NCBI RefSeq assembly: GCF_036898095.1
Contig: NC_090751.1
Coordinates: 78,636,937-78,700,936, forward strand
DNA from: Palaemon carinicauda
Taxonomy: Eukaryota > Arthropoda > Malacostraca > Decapoda > Palaemonidae
Direction of reading: 5' to 3'
DNA: 64,000 nucleotides
In this document: in pieces, positions 1-11,134 of the stretch
Position numbering within the stretch: position 1 is the stretch's first letter
How the letters are laid out: every line of letters starts with the position of its first letter
Translations under genes and position numbers: made by a program
The notes under the pieces: model-generated
The model's database searches: none
The model's input: only the letters and a program-made list of their open reading frames with translations
What the model was told of the DNA's origin: nothing

Positions 1-953
1 CCTGCCTCATGCTCTCTACATCCTCGAAAGTACTAAGATAATTATCTACGTAAAAAGACTTCGCCAAATCTGGCCTACATTCCCTTTCGAAATGACAATT
101 TAGAACTTGTTGCAACAAAAACGGAAAACAGACTCGCCGTGATGCCGAACACCACGACTCTAAACGCGAAGGTGAGCGCTTGACCTGCTACCTCGTGCCA
201 CATAAATCGTGTGTATTTGTCATCTCGGGGATCTAACAAGACACGGTGGAAGGCCTTGCTGATATCGGCTATCATGCCATATTCGTTCAATCTGAACCTT
301 ATAAGCAAATGATATGCTAATTATACTAGATTGGGGCCGGGTCAGAGGCATTCATTCAACGATTTATGACCCTTAGATTTTGCTGAGGCATTAAACACGA
401 TTCTGAGGGGGGTCGTGCGGCTATCTTTCTTAATTCCAAAATGTGGCATGTAATACCCTTCAATCTTGGGTTCCTTTACTTCTGATATAAAGCCTGCTTC
501 TAGATACTTATTTATCACTCCCTGATACTGATCAAAATATTCCCTGTCCTTCCTGAACTTAGTTTGCAACAATTCTAACTGCGCTACAGCGTTTCGATAG
601 TTCGTATCTGGCCTAGCATCCGACCCGAATGGTAGGCTAACCTGATATCCCTCAGGCTTCTTTAAGACACTTTGCGACACCTTTCGCATGGCTTCCACTT
701 CGCGAACAGTATATTGCTCTGATGGGGCGATGTCAACACGGTCCAAATGCCACCATTCATCTACGTCAAACTGGTTTGCTTCACTCGCAATTCTACAGAC
801 ACTGAGCGTTTTCACATGTTCGATCTTTTTTCCTTCCAATAGCCACTGCGGCACTTTCCCATATGGCGACATACCATTATGAGTCAGGAAAAGACTTATC
901 CCATCAACTTTCTCGATGCCTATGATGAAGTAGCTAAAATAATCGGCACCCAC
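1..953 (-). pseudogene. BEL-1 copy A reverse transcriptase (partial, frameshifted)
   Basis: The frame at 953-342 encodes the Pao RT N-terminal region, with PHFGIKKDSRTTPLRIVFNA followed by SAKSKGHKSLNE. The next segment (308-75) carries ADISKAFH (first catalytic Asp) and the FRVVVFGITAS motif in another frame. A third segment at about 60-30 reads FYVDNYLSTF, the YXDD-type catalytic box with its first Asp preserved. At least two frame changes separate these segments, so the gene is broken. This copy keeps YVDN, unlike copies B and C. Confidence 0.85.
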
Positions 954-1016
954 TAAAATGTGGACTTTTTCAACTCATCGGACTTATTCTCTGAATTGGC
1001 CAACGTGACTCCCTTA

Positions 1017-1377
1017 CTAAACAGATGCTGTCTTAACTTGTACATAACCAGCGTTATGTAATGGGACGTCAATATTCTCGTGTGCCAGCAGCTTCATTCG
1101 TACTACTCTTCTTCCTATCTCTACCCTGCAGCTTACAACTTCATATTGTCCGCTTATTTCTATGGTGCCAAGCGGAGCTACCACCGGTAGGCCTAATTGC
1201 CTCATGATTTTCGCGGATATGAAGCTTTTTTTGGCTTCCCGTATCGAGAAATAAGCGGACTCGCTTACTACCTTGCTCATGATTGATTTCGGCCAGAGCC
1301 GTTGGCAAGATTGTACATGGGAGGTCTACGTTGGAGATCTGTGCGATTTTTGCACTTTTGCACTGTTTGGATTCCAC
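1017..1377 (-). pseudogene. BEL-1 copy A aspartic protease (frameshifted)
   Basis: The frame at 1377-1141 contains VRLFLDTGSQK, the D-T-G active site of the Pao retropepsin (DUF1758-like). The remainder, ISGQYEVVSCRVEIGRRVVR, is in the overlapping frame 1280-1017. Compared with copy B (8186-8629), copy A has one extra T in the T run near 1225 and lacks about 20 bases around 1170, explaining the break. The protein would process Gag-Pol in the particle. Not functional as read. Confidence 0.82.
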
Positions 1378-1413
1378 TTTATCTTTAGATGGATGAGCGG
1401 CAGTTTCGTGCTG

Positions 1414-2628
1414 TCAAGGCGTCGCATTTACTACGGGGCGGGATGTTGTAGACTGACTACTACTATTACTTTGGGCTGAAGTGGAAGGAACTGATTGCGG
1501 GCGTTTTCCCACATTATAATTATCACAAATGGCTGTGTTGTGGTTTCCATTACAATTCTTACAAGAGTTAGGGACGGGACACTTATCACTTCGATGACCA
1601 AACTTAGTGCAAGTGAAACATAGGCCCTTCTTTAGCAAAATGCGACATCTGACAGTCACGTCAGTTACTTGGCGGCATCCATGAGGCGGGTGCCGTTCGT
1701 TACAAAATGGACAAGAATTATTTTAAACTGATTTCGACTTCACTCTAACACTGACGTCTATTCTCTTGTCAGGTTCAAGTTTATCTCCTCGTTGCAAGGC
1801 ATTGTCCTCGAGCATTCTAATAATGAAATCGATGGCATCGAAAAATTAATCTAGCCTATAGTCACACTTTCTCAGATGCTCAACTAATTTCCTCTAGAGC
1901 TTCCCTTTTGACAACTTTTGATTAATGAGGCTCATGACAATACCATGGCCTATATCGTTACTACTTAGCTTCTTGATCTGCTCAATTATGATTGTTAATT
2001 CAAAACGAAACCTTTTCAGCTCTCCAGGATCTAAGGAGGGTACAAAGATATTAACCAACTTTCTGTGCAGAATTATGAGTGTCTGATGGACATTACCATA
2101 TTGTTTGTCTAAGAGATCCAACGCTATCCTATAGTTCGCGGTGGTTACACTTAGGGATTTTACGATCCTAAGCGGATCCCTGCCTAAAGTCCCCAACAGA
2201 TATGTGAATTTAGATACATCATCCAAATCTGCTCTTCGATCCACATGTATCGTAAAGAGCTCTCGATATGAAGCATATTCCTGCACTTCCCCTTCAAACG
2301 TGGGGAGAGGCAGCGGTTTCAATCTGGGGAGGGAAACATTCCCCGTCGAAGTGACTTTCACTCTATCAATTCGATTATACAGAAGGGTAGAAGCTTGCGT
2401 AGCTTCTCCTAATGTGTGCCTGATTCGGGCTTCTAAACCAGGTTCTAGTTTAACAGATTGTTTCTTGTACAGCTCTCTTAGCTGTCTTTCCTCCTCTTGC
2501 AATTGCGTGACTAGATTTTGGTACACGGATTCAGAGTTGGTCTTAACTAACGCACGCTGAGTTTCAACCAGTAAGTCTAGTATGAGGGCCATCGATGCCT
2601 CGATGTATACGATCGTGGCCACCGCCAT
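1414..2628 (-). pseudogene. BEL-1 copy A gag (DUF1759-like capsid plus zinc knuckles)
   Basis: Translation starts at an ATG at 2628. Residues 1-244 (2628-1894) have a glutamate-rich helical start, then LPLPTFEGEVQEYASYRELF and LGTLGRDPLRIVKSL, typical of the Pao gag DUF1759 region. A TAG ends this frame at 1894, where copy B encodes Tyr. Nucleocapsid motifs follow at 1659-1414: CFTCTKFGHRSDKC (CX2CX4HX4C) and a second CKNCNGNHNTAIC knuckle. The linker between them is in other frames. Gag packages element RNA; this copy is interrupted. Confidence 0.85.
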
Positions 2629-2871
2629 TTTGACTGGCTTTACTCTATTTCGGGGGCTTCGGCAAACTAGGAAGGAACAGAATTAGGTTTAAGTTACGAA
2701 GAACCGGGCACAAAAGACTAGAGTCACACGCGGTCGGTCGCACAACGGGACACTGAGGGCTTTGTTTAGTCTCTCCCTCTATCTCCTATTAGGGTTACTC
2801 TAAAGACCATACCTCATTGAATTTCCTTTCAAGCTCTGGAAAGCACTTGTCATCCGGTTCGAAGGACCAAA
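2629..2871 (-). other. BEL-1 copy A leader with primer-binding site
   Basis: Untranslated leader between LTR and gag ATG. At 2852-2869, minus strand, it reads TGGTCCTTCGAACCGGAT, two bases from the LTR edge, as expected for a tRNA primer-binding site. The same site lies at 10103-10120 (copy B) and 36443-36460 (copy C). I did not assign the tRNA. Confidence 0.8.
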
Positions 2872-3882
2872 TGTCGTGAATTTTCTCCGACTTATTGGAA
2901 TTAATGATTCTAGGCCCGATGGAATAGGCTGATGACAAGACCTTGAAGAGATTTGCTTTCCAAAACTATTCAGGATTCAATAAAATATGATCACAATTTT
3001 CAAGTTTATTACACAAATAATCATTTATTTGATAGAGAAATACCACACAATGACACTTTAAGCTAATTTAGAAATAGAACTGTCACCCTTAGGAGGTCTG
3101 CAACATGTGCTCATGAAACACAGAGTCCACGTTGGACAAAATAAGACTAAGTTTTTGTAATTACAACAATTATTCCCTGGTAAATCATATACCAAGGTCC
3201 ATAGGCGTATTCTGATGCATAAAACTAATCCCCAGTCCCTGGGATGACAATTTTACAGATCGATACAAAGTTATATACAAAACTCAAAAAAGGAACCGAC
3301 CTGGTATCACGGTGGCTTGGAGACGGAGACACTAACAATATAGTTTAACTTTCTGGGTTGGATGTTTAGGCAGGAATGAACGAGCGTCGTGCTGTACAGC
3401 TCTGAGGAAAACTATGATCTCCCGCGCTAACTAAAGTGTCCTTGTGAGATTCGAGGGAACTCATACATTATTTATTCAATAAGGGGTTTGATAAAGCTTC
3501 TTTATCGACCACAAGACAGAGAAACAATCAAAGTCTTACTTCAGATCAAAGGGTAAACTTAATAGTTCGGCTGAAGGCCATAATTTGCCGTAATACAACA
3601 AGCTGGAGAGTCCTTGGCTCTAAACATATACATCGATATTTTTGTTGTGGTAAACCAGTACAATATCATTTTTGTAATTCGTAAATAATAAATACTTTGT
3701 CTCTCTGACACCCGCTCCTTCCCAACCAGGTGGTTGAAATTTATGCCACAATACCGTCACATATTGGACAACACTCATTCGCAGAAAGACCCACAATTTC
3801 TTCCAATCTTACCCCAATTTAATGCAACGTTCGTGGAGTTAAATGGCGGGGATTTCGAATGATCAGTTAGAAACTCCCGACA
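2872..3882 (-). repeat. BEL-1 LTR shared by copies A and B
   Basis: 1011 bp. On the minus strand it starts TGTCGGGAGTTTC and ends TTCACGACA (TG...CA). Its right edge abuts a purine-rich tract (3883-3895, minus GGGTGTGGAGGA), the polypurine tract of copy B. Its left edge abuts the primer-binding site of copy A. One LTR thus serves as 3' LTR of B and 5' LTR of A. It closely matches 10123-11134 and 36463-37475. Confidence 0.88.
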
Positions 3883-4498
3883 TCCTCCACACCCGAAATG
3901 AAGGGGCGATGAAACGTGGTTACTCCTCGGGGGAGGAGTAACCACTCCAAGACTCTGCTAGGCTCGTTGCGTAGCGCTCCACAACGACTCTAACTGAGTA
4001 CACACAATATACATCAACAGAAATATTACCCTGGGGCAATCAACTCTTACAAGTGTACACACAGAATGGCAATGCAGAAAAAAAATGTACTCAGACATAT
4101 AATACATACATGAATCAATAAATAGAAATGCAAGTAGGCAATGTGCCTGCAATAATATCTCAAATAAGCAATGTATACATGTACAATCATAAATTGAATA
4201 AACTTTTTCATACATATTAAATCATAAGGCAATCTGTCCTTAATCGATCAAGGGAATTACCCTTCCCACACTGCCACACCTTGGCAATTACTCTAGGGGA
4301 AACAAGCGGGGGGGGGGGGTGCTGGTTCTGTACAATGCTCAACTTGTATGTACGGGAGAGACCCTCCCATCCCGGTACTCTACACCAGACGCACTTCCAA
4401 CCTCTGTGGATTCAAACTCACCTACACTTACTTCTTTCCACCCTCCCTACCTACCAGAAGGGACTCTCCCATTTTCATTTACTGTTTGTAGTTATGAG
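3883..4498 (-). other. BEL-1 copy B 3' untranslated region
   Basis: This 616-bp stretch lies between the integrase stop and the 3' LTR. It holds the polypurine tract beside the LTR, a perfect hairpin (3916-3945) and a run of G (about 4310-4319). Short open frames here show no recognisable protein. Confidence 0.7.
3916..3945. other. Perfect 13-bp hairpin in BEL-1 3' UTR
   Basis: GTGGTTACTCCTC and GAGGAGTAACCAC are exact inverted repeats around a 4-base GGGG loop. It lies 34 bp from the 3' LTR. It could be an RNA structure near the polypurine tract. No other copy in the window retains this part, so conservation cannot be judged. Confidence 0.75.
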
Positions 4499-6189
4499 TT
4501 ATATGTCCTCATTTTGAAGTAATCGTTCCATCAAATCTCGCTGCTTCGCAGCAGCCTTTCTCAGTGAGCGTGCGGAACGTCCTTTTGCGCCCGTTGTCTC
4601 TGATTCTACGTCACTTTCACTCATCTCACTTACCGTATTGTTATCACTATTTGCGTCACTACCTAAGACCTCTGTGGCTGGTTGTCGAGATGTGGTAGCC
4701 TTAACCATCTCCTGGTTGTCCCTAGACGTTTCAACGATCCCTGGCATTCCTGCTGGCAAACTGTACGCAAACTCGTCTTTGACGTCGCCATCGTCTTCTC
4801 CAACACCATCATCGTCATCCGAGGGGGCAATTTCCAGGGGAACCAGGTGGCTAACAGCTCGCAGGGACACGACATCCTCGAATAGCACCTTGGCTGAACG
4901 CACGACTCCGTCGTCGTCAGAATATGACTCCACGACACGTCCAAGTGTCCACGTAGCCCTTTTTTGATTGTCTTGCTTGACCAGCATGACGTCTCCGGGG
5001 TGCAGCTTGGAAGGTTCCCCAGATCGACAGTCGTGTCTGGCTCTCAAGGCACTCAAATACTCTTTTCTCTTCTTCTCTCGGAAGGCTTCCAAAGAGTCTG
5101 TCAGCTTCATATAATGATCACGGAGCTTTCGGGAAGTGAAGGTTACATTAAGGTGGTCGTCTGGCAAGATCGGTGCCTTGAGGTTGATTGGGCTTCCTCT
5201 CACTAAATGGGAGGGGGTAAGGACCTCATCCTCGCACCTGTCGCTGCTGTACATTAGAGTCCTGTTACTAACCACCGCCTCGGCCTCCTTCACTAATGTT
5301 AGTACATGGGCGTCCAGCAGGTACTTCTTCCCGAGGGCTATCTGGAGGACACGTTTTGTCACTCTGATTAGGCAAACGAAGAACCCACCATTCCAAGGTG
5401 CACAAGGCGTCTGAAAACGCCATTCAATTCCAGTTTTCCTCAGGAACTGCTGGACTTCATCCTCTTCATAAAGTCCCTGAAGGAGGTTGCTGGCAGTCTT
5501 GAACGTTTGATGATTATCAGATGTGACGAAAAAAGGAGCACCGTGGGTAGCACAAAAACGACGTAAGGCTAAGACAAAATCCTCCGCTTCCAGGGAGGGG
5601 CAGAAATCGAGGTACACAGCCCTGCTGGCCATGCAAGTCACGATCAGTATGTAGCCTGGCCGCGTTTCAGTCTGTATGGCCGCTATGTGGTCCACTCCGA
5701 CTGCTGTAAAGGGCTTCGTTAGGTTGATCCTTCCCTTCGGTAGGGGGGTGGTGGGGGCTGTCTCAAGAGGGGCTGGAAATCTAGCACGCATTTTGGACAC
5801 TGCCGCACGGTTTGCCTCGCAATGGAACGTAGGCCCGGCGACCAGCTTTTCAGTCGAAAGATACCCATTAGTGTATTCACACCACAATGTAAATGCAAAC
5901 TATGCAAATATCTTAGATAGGCCCTAACTAAGTGCCCTTTGGCTGGCAAAAGAATCAAATGTTTCATTTCCTCTACTTGGGACACTCGTCCCCTAGTGCA
6001 AATTAACTTATTATCTAACACTAGATTTAATTCTCTGACAAAATTAGTAACTTCACGAGGGGGTCTGACTCCACCCTCCAAGTAAGCATAAACTGTAGGC
6101 AAATAATGTTTTTGCTCTAATTGAACAACAATACTGAACGGATGCCGTTTTAATTTGGCAAATTTTAGGATTATCCTAGTAACTCTCAA
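4499..6189 (-). pseudogene. BEL-1 copy B integrase
   Basis: Two overlapping frames. Frame 6189-5719 carries the zinc-binding head (HLHCGVNTL then RQCPKC, HHCC type). Frame 5887-4499 carries the catalytic core and a DUF5641-like tail (HPGDVMLVKQDNQKRATW). Catalytic Asp residues are in FTAVGVDH and FVTSDNHQTF. The expected third acidic residue is missing: the GGFFVCLIRVTKRVL stretch has V where Pao integrases have E. The core would therefore be inactive even without the frameshift. The C-terminus is long and acidic and ends at 4499. Confidence 0.87.
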
Positions 6190-7006
6190 TAAGAATCAGA
6201 ACTATTTCCCTCAGTAGAATTTCCCATATCTCTCCTGGTGGAACAGGTCTTATTTCCTCCCTCATTTCTTGTACCGCCACCACTACGGTTCTTTCATTGG
6301 TTGGATCGTCCTCCTTGTAAGGAATAGGCTCTCCCGTGGTCCTTAGGAACTCTGGACCATTCCGCCAAAGAGTGTTTCGTAGCAATTGTTGCGTTGTTGC
6401 TCCTCTGGACAGGACATCAGCAGGATTCTGTTTGCTTGGGACATGGCTTAGGCTGAAACGGCACCCCCTGATGAAAAAAAAAACAATTTCCGCCACTCTA
6501 TTAGATATGAACACATTTTTGTTGTCCTTGGCATCCGGAGATACTACTCATGCCAACGTGACCTTACTGTCGGTCCACATGACTATCTCTCGTGGCTCTA
6601 TCAGCCCTTTGAGTGTCCTGGCTAATCTACAGCCTAACAACAATGCTAATAGTCCTAGCTTGGGAATTGTCAACTTGTTCATCCCCTTTGGAGTGATCCT
6701 TATTTTACTAGTGAGTAGGCTTACTTGATTGCAATTGTCCCTAGTATATGCTACTGCGCCATATACCTTACTGCTGGCATCGGTGAATAAATGAAGCTCT
6801 AAACCTTTCTTGCCTACCGCTCTTGGAAATGTGATGTTGCTTACCGCTTCCAATTCACACAACAACTCACTCGCTTCTCTAGCTTTTTCTCTCTTTAACA
6901 CATCATCCCAACCTACGTTATCCTCCCGAAGTCGTTGGAGGAAAAGCTTTCCTCGAACAAATAATGGGCTTATCAAGCCCAGAGAATCATAAATGAAGAC
7001 CAACAT
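6176..7006 (-). pseudogene. BEL-1 copy B RNase H region
   Basis: Frame 7006-6548 has the Pao connection motif DSLGLISPLFVRGKLFLQ (usually YDPLG), then RNase H with LFTDASSKVYGAVAY, LTIPKLGLLALLLG and WTDSKVTLA. The Glu expected in KLELL is Gly here but is retained in copy C (32914-33690). Frame 6514-6176 continues with HVPSKQNPADVLSRG. One frame change near 6530 breaks the domain. Confidence 0.84.
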
Positions 7007-7021
7007 GGAAAGTACCTTATG

Positions 7022-8105
7022 CTACGTAGGTACCCACCCCTCCCCCAATTCACTGATTCTCTTACTCTCTTTCACACACAATTGGTCGACGTCTCGGGCC
7101 CATCGCAGCCCAAGTACGTTCACATTCACCTGCTCACTCCACTGCTTCTCGCTATCGAAGGCTAAGTTATTGGACGCCCACCCTTCTAAAGGCATACCAG
7201 CCCCTTTTAAGATCTTGTTGACAGATTCATGCTCCTGCCTCATGCTCTCTACATCCTTGAAAGTACTAAGATAATTATATACGTAAATGGACTTCGCCAA
7301 ATCTGGCCTACCTTCCCTCTCGAAATGACAATTTAGAACTTGTTGCAACAAAAAGAAAAAACAGACTCACCGTGATGCCGAACACCACGACTCTAAAGGC
7401 GAAGGTGAGCGCTCGACCTGCTACCTCGCGCCACAGAAGTCGTGTGTATTTGGCATCACGGGGATCTAACAAGACATGGTGGAAGGCCTTGCTGATGTCG
7501 GCTATCATGCCATATTCGTTCAATATGAACCTTATAAGCAAATGATATGCTAATTCTACTAGATTGGGGCAGGGTCAGAGGCATTCATTCAATGATTTAT
7601 GACCCTTAGATTTTGCTGAGGCATTAAACACGATTCTGAGGGGGGTCGTGCGGCTATCTTTCTTAATTCCAAAATGTGGCATGTAATACTCTTCAATCTT
7701 GGGTTCCTTTACTTCTGATATAAAGCCTGCTTCTAGATACTTATTTATCACTCCCTGATATTGATCAAAATATTCCCTGTCCTTCCTGAACTTAGTTTGC
7801 AACAATTCTAACTGCGCTACAGTGTTTCGATAGTTCGTATCTGGCCTAGCATCCGACCCGAATGGTAGGCTAACCTGATATCCCTCAGGCTTCTTTACGA
7901 CACTTTGCGACACCTTCCGCATGGCTTCCGCTTCGTGAACAGTATATTGCTCTGAGGGGGCGATGTCAACACGGTCCAAATGCCACCATTCATCTACGTC
8001 AAACTGGTTTGGTTCACTCGCAATTCTACAAACACTGAGCGTTTTCACATGTTCGATCTTTTTTCCTTCCAATAGCCACTGCGGCACTTTCCCATATGGC
8101 GACAT
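7022..8105 (-). pseudogene. BEL-1 copy B reverse transcriptase
   Basis: Three frames: 8105-7575 (N-terminal region with MPHFGIKKDSRTTPLRIVFN), 7541-7308 (ADISKAFHHVLLDPRD, first catalytic Asp) and 7351-7022 (thumb). The catalytic box reads IYVYNYLSTF, so the Asp of YVDN is Tyr. Copy C has the same change and copy A does not. A broken RT, inactive before the segmental duplication. Confidence 0.87.
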
Positions 8106-8185
8106 ACCATTATGGGTCAGGAAAAGACTTATCCCATCAACTTTCTTGATACGTATGATGAAGTAGCTAAAATAATCAGCCCCAA

Positions 8186-8629
8186 CTAAAATGTGGACTT
8201 TTTCAACTCATTTGACTTATTCTCTGGATCGGTCAACGTGACTCCCTTACTCAACAGATGCTGTCTAACTTGTACATAACTAGAGTTATGTATTGGGACG
8301 TCAATGTTCTCGTGTGCTACCAGCTTCATTCGTACTACTCTTCTTCTTATCTCTACCCTACAGCTTACTACTTCATATTGTCCGCTTATTTCTGCGGAGC
8401 CAAACGGAGCTATGTTCAACGCTACACTTCCTACCACCGGTATGCCTAATTGCCTCACAGTTTTCGCAGATATGAAGCTTTTTTGGCTTCCCGTATCAAG
8501 AAATAAGCGGACTCGCTTACTACCTTGCTTATGATTGATTTCAGCCATAGCCCTTGGCAAGATTGTACATATGAGGTCTACGTTGGACATCTGTGTGATC
8601 TTTGCACTTTTGCACTGTTTGGATTCCAC
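8186..8629 (-). CDS. BEL-1 copy B aspartic protease segment
   Basis: An uninterrupted 147-codon stretch of the gag-pol frame with the retropepsin active site VRLFLDTGSQKSFI and the downstream GSAEISGQYEVV strand of the Pao DUF1758-like protease. It is part of a polyprotein, so the 8629 start is only where the open frame begins. Zinc knuckles lie upstream and RT downstream. Best-preserved protease of the family here; the polyprotein around it is broken. Confidence 0.78.
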   Translation of the reverse strand: MESKQCKSAKITQMSNVDLICTILPRAMAEINHKQGSKRVRLFLDTGSQKSFISAKTVRQLGIPVVGSVALNIAPFGSAEISGQYEVVSCRVEIRRRVVRMKLVAHENIDVPIHNSSYVQVRQHLLSKGVTLTDPENKSNELKKSTF

Positions 8630-8689
8630 TTTATCTTTAGATGGACGGGAGGCAGTTTAGTGCTGTCAAGATGTCGCATTTACTACGGG

Positions 8690-9879
8690 GCGGGATGTTG
8701 TAGACTGACTACTACTACTACTTGGGGCTGAAGTGGAGGGAACTGATTGCGGTCATTTTCCCGCATTATAATTATCACAAATGGCTGTGTTGTGGTTACC
8801 ATTACAATTCTTACAAGAGTTAGAGACGGGACACTAATCACTTCGATGACCAAACTTAGTGCAATTAAAAAACAGGCCCTTCTTTAGCAAAATGCGACAT
8901 CTGGCAGCCACGTCAGTAACTTGGCGGCATCCGTGAGGCGGGTGCCGTTCGTTACAAAAGGGACAAGAATAATTCTATACTGGTTTCGACTTCGCTCTTA
9001 CACTGACGTCTACTCTCTTGTCAGGTTCAAGTTTATCTCCTCGTTGCAAGGCATCGACCTCGAGCATTCTAATAATGAAATGGATCGCATCGAAGAATTC
9101 ATCTAGCGTATAGTCACACTTTCTCAGATGCTCAACTAATTTCCTGTAGAGCTTCCCTTCTGACAACTTTTGATCAATGAGGCTCATGACAATACCATGG
9201 CCTATATATTACTACTTAGCTTCTTGATCTGCTCAATTATGATTGTTAATTCAAAACGAAACCTTTTCAACTCTACAGGATCTAAGGAGCGTACAAAGAT
9301 ATTAACCAACTTTCTGTGCAGAATTACGAGTGTCTGATGGACATTACCATATTGTTTGTCTAAGAGATCCACCGCTATCCTATAGTTCACGGCGGTTACA
9401 CTTAGGGATTTTACGATCCTAAGCGGATCCCTGCCTAAAGTCCCCAACAGATATGTGAATTTAGATACATCATCCAAATCTGCTCTTCGATCCACATGTA
9501 TTGTAAAGAGCTCTCGATATGAAGCATATTCCTTCACTTCCCCTTCAAACGTGGGTAGAGGCAGCGGTTTCAATCTGGGGAGGGAAACAATCCACGTCAA
9601 AGGTACTTTCACTCTATCAATTCGATTATAAAGAAGGGTAGAAGCTCGCGTAGCTTCTCCTAATGTGTGCCTGATTCGGGCTTCTAAACCAGGTTCTAGT
9701 TTAACAGATTTTTTTTTGTACAGCTCTCTTAGCTGTCATTCCTCCTCTTGCAATTGCGTGACCAGATTCTGGTGCACAGATTCAGAGTAGGTCTCAACTA
9801 ACGCAAGCTGCGTTTCAACCAGTAAGGTTACTCTGAGGCCCATCGATGCCTCGATGTGTACGATCGTGGCCACCGCCAT
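8690..9879 (-). pseudogene. BEL-1 copy B gag
   Basis: The ATG corresponding to copy A lies at 9879. Frame 9612-9202 carries the DUF1759-like block (LPLPTFEGEVKEYASYRELF). A one-base deletion near 9205, relative to copy A, shifts to frame 9187-8975, which ends in a basic segment (EPDKRVDVSVRAKSKPV). The zinc-knuckle region follows to about 8690 but has in-frame stops. The N-terminal stretch also has stops around 9710-9790. Confidence 0.8.
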
Positions 9880-10122
9880 TTTGCCTGGCTTTACTCTATT
9901 TCGGGGGCTTCGGCAAACTAGGAAGGAACAGAATTAGGTTTAAGTTACGAAGATGGGGGCACAAAAAACTAGAGGCACACACGGTCGGTTGCACATCGGG
10001 ACACTGAGGGCTGTGTTTAGTCTCTCCTTCTCTCTCCTATTAGGGTTACCCTAAAGATCATAACTCATTAAGTTTCCTTTCAAGCTCTGGAAAGCACGTG
10101 TCATCCGGTTCGAAGGACCAAA

Positions 10123-11134
10123 TGTCGTGAATTTTCTCCGACTTATTGAAATTAATGATTCTAGGCCCGATGGAATGGGCTGATGACAAGACCTTGAAGA
10201 GATTTGCTTTCCAAAACTATTCAGGATTCAATAAAATATGATCACAATTTTCAAGTTTACTACAAAAATAATCATTTGATAGAAAAATAACACACAATGA
10301 CACTTTAAGCTAATTGAAAAATAGAACTGTCACTCTTAGGTGGTCTGCAACATGTGTTAATGAAACACAGAGTCCACGTTGGACTAAATAAGACTAAGTT
10401 TTCGTAACTACAACAATTTTTCCTTGGTGAATCACATACCAAGGTCCACAGGCGTATTCTGATGCATAAAACTAATCCCTAGTTCCAGGGATGACAATTT
10501 TACAGATCGATACAAAGTTATATACAAAACTCACAAAAGGAACAGACCTGGTATTACGGTGGCTTGGAACCAGAGACGGAGAGACTAACAATATAGTTTA
10601 ACTTTCTGCATTGGATGTTCAGGCAGGAATGAATGAGCGTCGTGCTGGACAGCTCCGAGGAAAACTACGAAATCCCGCACTAACTAAAGTGTCCTTGTGA
10701 GATGCTAGAGAACTCTTACGTTATCTATTCAATAAGGGGTTTAATAAAGCTTCTTTATCGCCCGCAAGACAGAGGAACAATCAAAGTGTTACTTTTGATC
10801 AAAGGGTAAACTTAATAGTTCGGCTGAAGGACATAAATTGCCGTAATCCAACAAGCTAGAGATTCCTTGGCTCTAAACATATACATCAATATTTTTGTCG
10901 TGGTAAACCAGTACAATATTATTTTTGTAATTCGTAAATAATAAATACTTTATCTCTCTGACACCCGCACCTTCCCACCAGGTGGTTGAAATTTATGCCA
11001 CGATACCATCGCATTTTGGACAACATTCATTCGCAGGAATGCCCGAGAGATCTTCCAATCTTACCCCAATTCAACGCAACGTTCGTGGAGTTAAATGGTG
11101 GGGATTTTGAATGATCAGTTCGAAACTCCCTACA
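10123..11134 (-). repeat. BEL-1 copy B 5' LTR
   Basis: 1012 bp, same TG...CA ends as 2872-3882, with the primer-binding site at 10103-10120 two bases from its inner edge. Outer edge abuts LINE coding sequence. Confidence 0.87.

Larger units (their letters stand above)
1..3882 (-). mobile_element. BEL-1 (BEL/Pao LTR retrotransposon) copy A, 5' part
   Basis: Read on the minus strand from 3882 down to the window start: LTR, primer-binding site, gag, zinc knuckles, aspartic protease and reverse transcriptase, cut off by the window edge. The domain order and the Pao-type gag (DUF1759-like) and protease (DUF1758-like) place it in BEL/Pao. Its LTR is also the 3' LTR of copy B, so the two copies form a head-to-tail array sharing one LTR. 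Confidence 0.88.
2872..11134 (-). mobile_element. BEL-1 copy B, full-length but degraded
   Basis: About 8.3 kb with both LTRs (5' LTR 10123-11134, 3' LTR 2872-3882). Between them, on the minus strand, are gag, zinc knuckles, protease, RT, RNase H and integrase in BEL/Pao order. Frameshifts occur in gag, RT, RNase H and integrase. Its 5' LTR abuts a LINE C-terminal coding region at 11135, so the array sits inside an older LINE. Confidence 0.88.

Noticed and set aside
2852..2869. tRNA gene fragment
   Set aside because: It is an 18-base primer-binding site adjacent to an LTR, with no tRNA body.
4638..4967. Plus-strand 109-codon frame opposite the BEL-1 integrase
   Set aside because: Ser/Thr-rich antisense shadow of an acidic integrase tail.
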